Shown here piece after piece: positions 50,648 to 52,487 of a stretch of 52,487 bases of DNA. A program made the translations under genes and the position numbers. Origin of the DNA: Oscillospiraceae bacterium (lineage in GTDB: Bacteria > Bacillota > Clostridia > Oscillospirales > CAG-272). The notes below the pieces were generated by a model. That model saw only the letters and a program-made list of their open reading frames with translations, did no database searches and was not told where the DNA came from. The stretch covers positions 1-52,487 of the forward strand of contig SVSK01000007.1 of the NCBI GenBank assembly GCA_015064345.1, written 5' to 3'. Positions within the stretch are counted from its first letter, which is position 1; each line of letters opens with the position of its first letter.

Positions 50648-51688
50648 TCAGTCGGTCCACTTACTTATTCCGTAATCGCCATATTTCTGAATATCAGAAA
50701 CCATCGCGCCAAGTTCTTTTGCAACAATATCTGTCTGAGGAGTCTCATACATGTATACAAACATGCCAAGATTATTCATATTTAAGATACCCATCTTGCT
50801 ACCTGAGCAATCAATTGGTGTTGCTCCACCGGATTTAGATGACACAACGAGTGAGATGGTTAATTTGAAAAGATTCTTCATGAAAGCAATTAATAAAAGA
50901 ACTGAAAGAGCAATCATTCCTATGTAGCATACAATTACAGCAATTCCCGCATTGTTACTGGATTCACTATAGCCAATAGAATCAATCATACTTACCATTG
51001 AATTTCTTATCATTGCACCAAAAGGATATCCAACACCTACTATAGTAGTCAAATACATCCAAACATAGTGCTTTGAATATAAAAGCCATGAGCCTAACGC
51101 AATCAATCCAAGCGTAATAACCATGCTAATGAAGGATTGTCCCGACGCCAGGCCTATGCCAAGACCTATCAGTGTCATAGGAAGTGCAGTTAAAATTGCC
51201 ACAATCAAGAACCAAAGATTAATTGAGGTGGTCTTTTCAACAGATACTGCAGCCACATCATCAACGGAAAATTCGCTGTGTGAGTATTCTTTACCCATCC
51301 TAGATACGCCAATTTTGTTATATATTATTCTCTTGTTTGTAACCTGCACAACGCCTTCTGCTTTATAACCGGCAATTGGCAACTTCATTTTCACAAAGCT
51401 ATACTGCTTTATATGTTTTTCATCATTGCATGGAGCAACAACATCAGGAGTAAGTCTTCTTGGAACCGTATATGAACCGTCGTATTTCTTTCTTAATTCA
51501 TCGTACTCATGTTTAACAGAATGGTATGCTCCTTTAACGGTTGCTGTGAAATCTCCTGTTGATTCGCCGCTTGGTGTACGCGCTGAATAAGTCGCATCGG
51601 CAGGTTTCTCCGGTAGCTTTGATCCGCATGCGGTACAAAAACGCAAATTCGGATTAGTAATCTCTTTGTTACAATTTGGACATCTCAT
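50648..51688 (-). CDS. Zinc-ribbon and PH-like-domain membrane protein
   Basis: 346 residues. An N-terminal zinc ribbon (CPNCNKEITNPNLRFCTACG, residues 3-22) is followed by a linker, a bacterial PH-like domain (about 105-155, GVVQVTNKRIIYNKIG), and about four membrane helices (about 160-182, 188-208, 212-232, 250-275), then a C-terminal soluble part. GGAGAAAAAAT lies before the ATG. Unknown function. Zinc ribbons here and in three neighbours suggest a common partner. Confidence 0.75.
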   Translation of the reverse strand: MRCPNCNKEITNPNLRFCTACGSKLPEKPADATYSARTPSGESTGDFTATVKGAYHSVKHEYDELRKKYDGSYTVPRRLTPDVVAPCNDEKHIKQYSFVKMKLPIAGYKAEGVVQVTNKRIIYNKIGVSRMGKEYSHSEFSVDDVAAVSVEKTTSINLWFLIVAILTALPMTLIGLGIGLASGQSFISMVITLGLIALGSWLLYSKHYVWMYLTTIVGVGYPFGAMIRNSMVSMIDSIGYSESSNNAGIAVIVCYIGMIALSVLLLIAFMKNLFKLTISLVVSSKSGGATPIDCSGSKMGILNMNNLGMFVYMYETPQTDIVAKELGAMVSDIQKYGDYGISKWTD

Positions 51689-51729
51689 ATTTTTTCTCCT
51701 TCAATATAATTAGTAAATAATTGTAATAG

Positions 51730-52487
51730 TTATCTGCCCATTCCCCTAGATCGTGAGCCTCCGCCACTTCCGGTTCCTGAAGATTTCGAGCCAGAGCTAG
51801 AAGAACCACCGCCACCACCACTTCCGCTTCCTGAGGATTTCGAGCCAGAGCCAGAAGAACCACTGCCTCCGCCGCTTCCGCTTCCTGATGTTTGAGATGG
51901 TGAATTTGTTGAGCCTTCTCTACCACCTGTATTACCATTTGCTGTTTGTCCAGGATTGGTACCATTAGTGTTGGTGGCTCTAATATTTGCATTTACATTT
52001 CCTTGCGAGTTGCCATTATTTGCTTCGGGACTTGCGTTTTGTTCTACGCCTGCGGTTTGTGCTACGCCTGGTTTTTGTGCTGCGCCTGCGTTTTGTGCTG
52101 CGCCTGGGCTCTGTGCTGTGCCTGGTTTTTGTGCTACGCCTGCGTTTTGTGCTGTGCCTGGGTTTTGTGCTGCGCCTGCGTTTTGTTCTACGCCTGCGGT
52201 TTGTGCTGTGCCTGGTTTTTGTGCTGTGCTTGGTTTTTGTGCTGCACCTGCGTTTTGTGCTGCGCCTGCGGTTTGTGCTGTGCCTGGTTTTTGTGCTACG
52301 CCTGCGGTTTGTGCTGTGCCTGGGTTTTGTGCTACGCCTGCGTTTTGTGCTGTGCCTGGGTTTTGTGCTGCGCCTAGTTTTTGTGCTGCGCCTGCGTTTT
52401 GTTCAACGCCTGCGGTTTGTGCTACGCCTGGTTTTTGTGCTGCGCCTGCGTTTTGTGCTGCGCCTGCGGTTTGTGCTGTGCCTGGTT
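51730..52487 (-). CDS. Partial gene: hexapeptide-repeat protein with Gly/Ser-rich tail
   Basis: 251 residues visible, 5' end beyond the window. The frame (codons at positions divisible by three, minus strand) is open throughout. It starts with 25 copies of a hexapeptide with consensus (A/P)G(T/V/A)AQ(N/K/T) from 52485 to 52036, then an Asn/Thr-rich stretch (EANNGNSQGNVNANIRATN) and a Gly/Ser-rich tail with two SGSGS..KSSGSGS blocks, ending SRSRGMGR and a TAA at 51732-51730. The stop is 41 nt before the zinc-ribbon/PH gene. It may be a long flexible or surface-exposed linker domain. No start codon is visible. Confidence 0.7.
   Translation of the reverse strand, partial: PGTAQTAGAAQNAGAAQKPGVAQTAGVEQNAGAAQKLGAAQNPGTAQNAGVAQNPGTAQTAGVAQKPGTAQTAGAAQNAGAAQKPSTAQKPGTAQTAGVEQNAGAAQNPGTAQNAGVAQKPGTAQSPGAAQNAGAAQKPGVAQTAGVEQNASPEANNGNSQGNVNANIRATNTNGTNPGQTANGNTGGREGSTNSPSQTSGSGSGGGSGSSGSGSKSSGSGSGGGGGSSSSGSKSSGTGSGGGSRSRGMGR
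52036..52485 (-). repeat. 18-bp tandem repeat, 25 units
   Basis: Each 18-bp unit encodes a hexapeptide (A/P)G(T/V/A)(A/E)Q(N/K/T). Some triplets of units recur (AGAAQK-PGVAQT-AGVEQN at both ends), showing block duplications. The array continues past the right edge. Confidence 0.9.

Noticed and set aside
51669-51992. A 107-codon minus-strand frame over the Gly/Ser tail
   Set aside because: It runs out of frame with the repeat-encoding gene, overlaps the start of the zinc-ribbon/PH gene, and reads as Glu/Ala low complexity from frame-shifted Gly/Ser codons.
51946-52377. A 143-codon Cys/Ala-rich open frame on the + strand at the right edge
   Set aside because: It is the complement of the 18-bp repeat array. 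The minus-strand frame gives a sensible hexapeptide repeat with a proper C-terminus and fits the operon direction.

Overview
The window reads as chromosome of an anaerobic, probably spore-related Clostridia (Firmicutes). The signs are strong GGAGG ribosome sites, near-consensus TTGACA-N17-TATAAT promoters, a Trp T-box leader, a SpoVT regulator with a sigma-G-like promoter, a flavodiiron/rubredoxin oxygen-defence set, and BMP-type nucleoside uptake. No ribosomal RNA or other species marker is present, so placement below class is inference. All functional statements come from reading motifs; no database search was run.

Layout. 1-4104 (+): tail of a sodium:alanine symporter that looks frameshifted, then a GH31 glycosidase followed by a large toroid-like hypothetical. 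4155-10007 (-): one long run of oxygen, iron and metal genes (multidomain flavodiiron protein, ferritin, rubredoxin, BFD-like [2Fe-2S] protein, ZIP transporter, Bcp peroxiredoxin, split chromate transporter, cyclase-family hydrolase). 10251-12431: a helical ferritin-like protein and an orphan trpB behind a T-box with a TGG specifier. 12512-16312 (+): an L-arabinose operon (FGGY kinase, araA, araD) with an operator-like inverted repeat on its promoter. 16422-28061: small zinc-ribbon membrane protein, MFS transporter, spoVT, a hypothetical, a four-gene nucleoside ABC importer, a BlaI-type repressor coupled to an unknown winged-helix protein, a sugar isomerase and an XpaC-like protein.

28116-40587 (-) is the metabolic centrepiece: a 12-gene run with one recognisable promoter, in transcription order malate/lactate dehydrogenase, fumarase, HdrB, HdrC, HdrA, MvhD/FlxD-like, two FeS proteins (FlxC- and FlxB-like), FlxA-like FAD/NAD protein, FrdB-like, FrdA-like, and an AspT-family carrier. 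It predicts the chain oxaloacetate to malate to fumarate to succinate with export. The fumarate reductase is soluble and appears wired to an NADH-oxidising, electron-bifurcating HdrABC-FlxABCD complex instead of quinol. A UDP-GlcNAc 2-epimerase gene and tRNA-Val(GAC) follow.

From 42127 to the right edge the character changes. A 153-bp tandem repeat lies behind the tRNA terminator, then a nine-gene, more AT-rich minus-strand cluster: TerY-like vWA protein, PP2C phosphatase and Ser/Thr kinase (a TerY-P triad), several membrane proteins with zinc ribbons, a BspA-like leucine-rich-repeat surface protein, a VirD4-like ATPase, and a partial gene made of a hexapeptide repeat and a Gly/Ser tail. This cluster looks like an envelope-linked phosphosignalling or conflict system, and its full composition is the least described thing here besides the bifurcating fumarate reductase.
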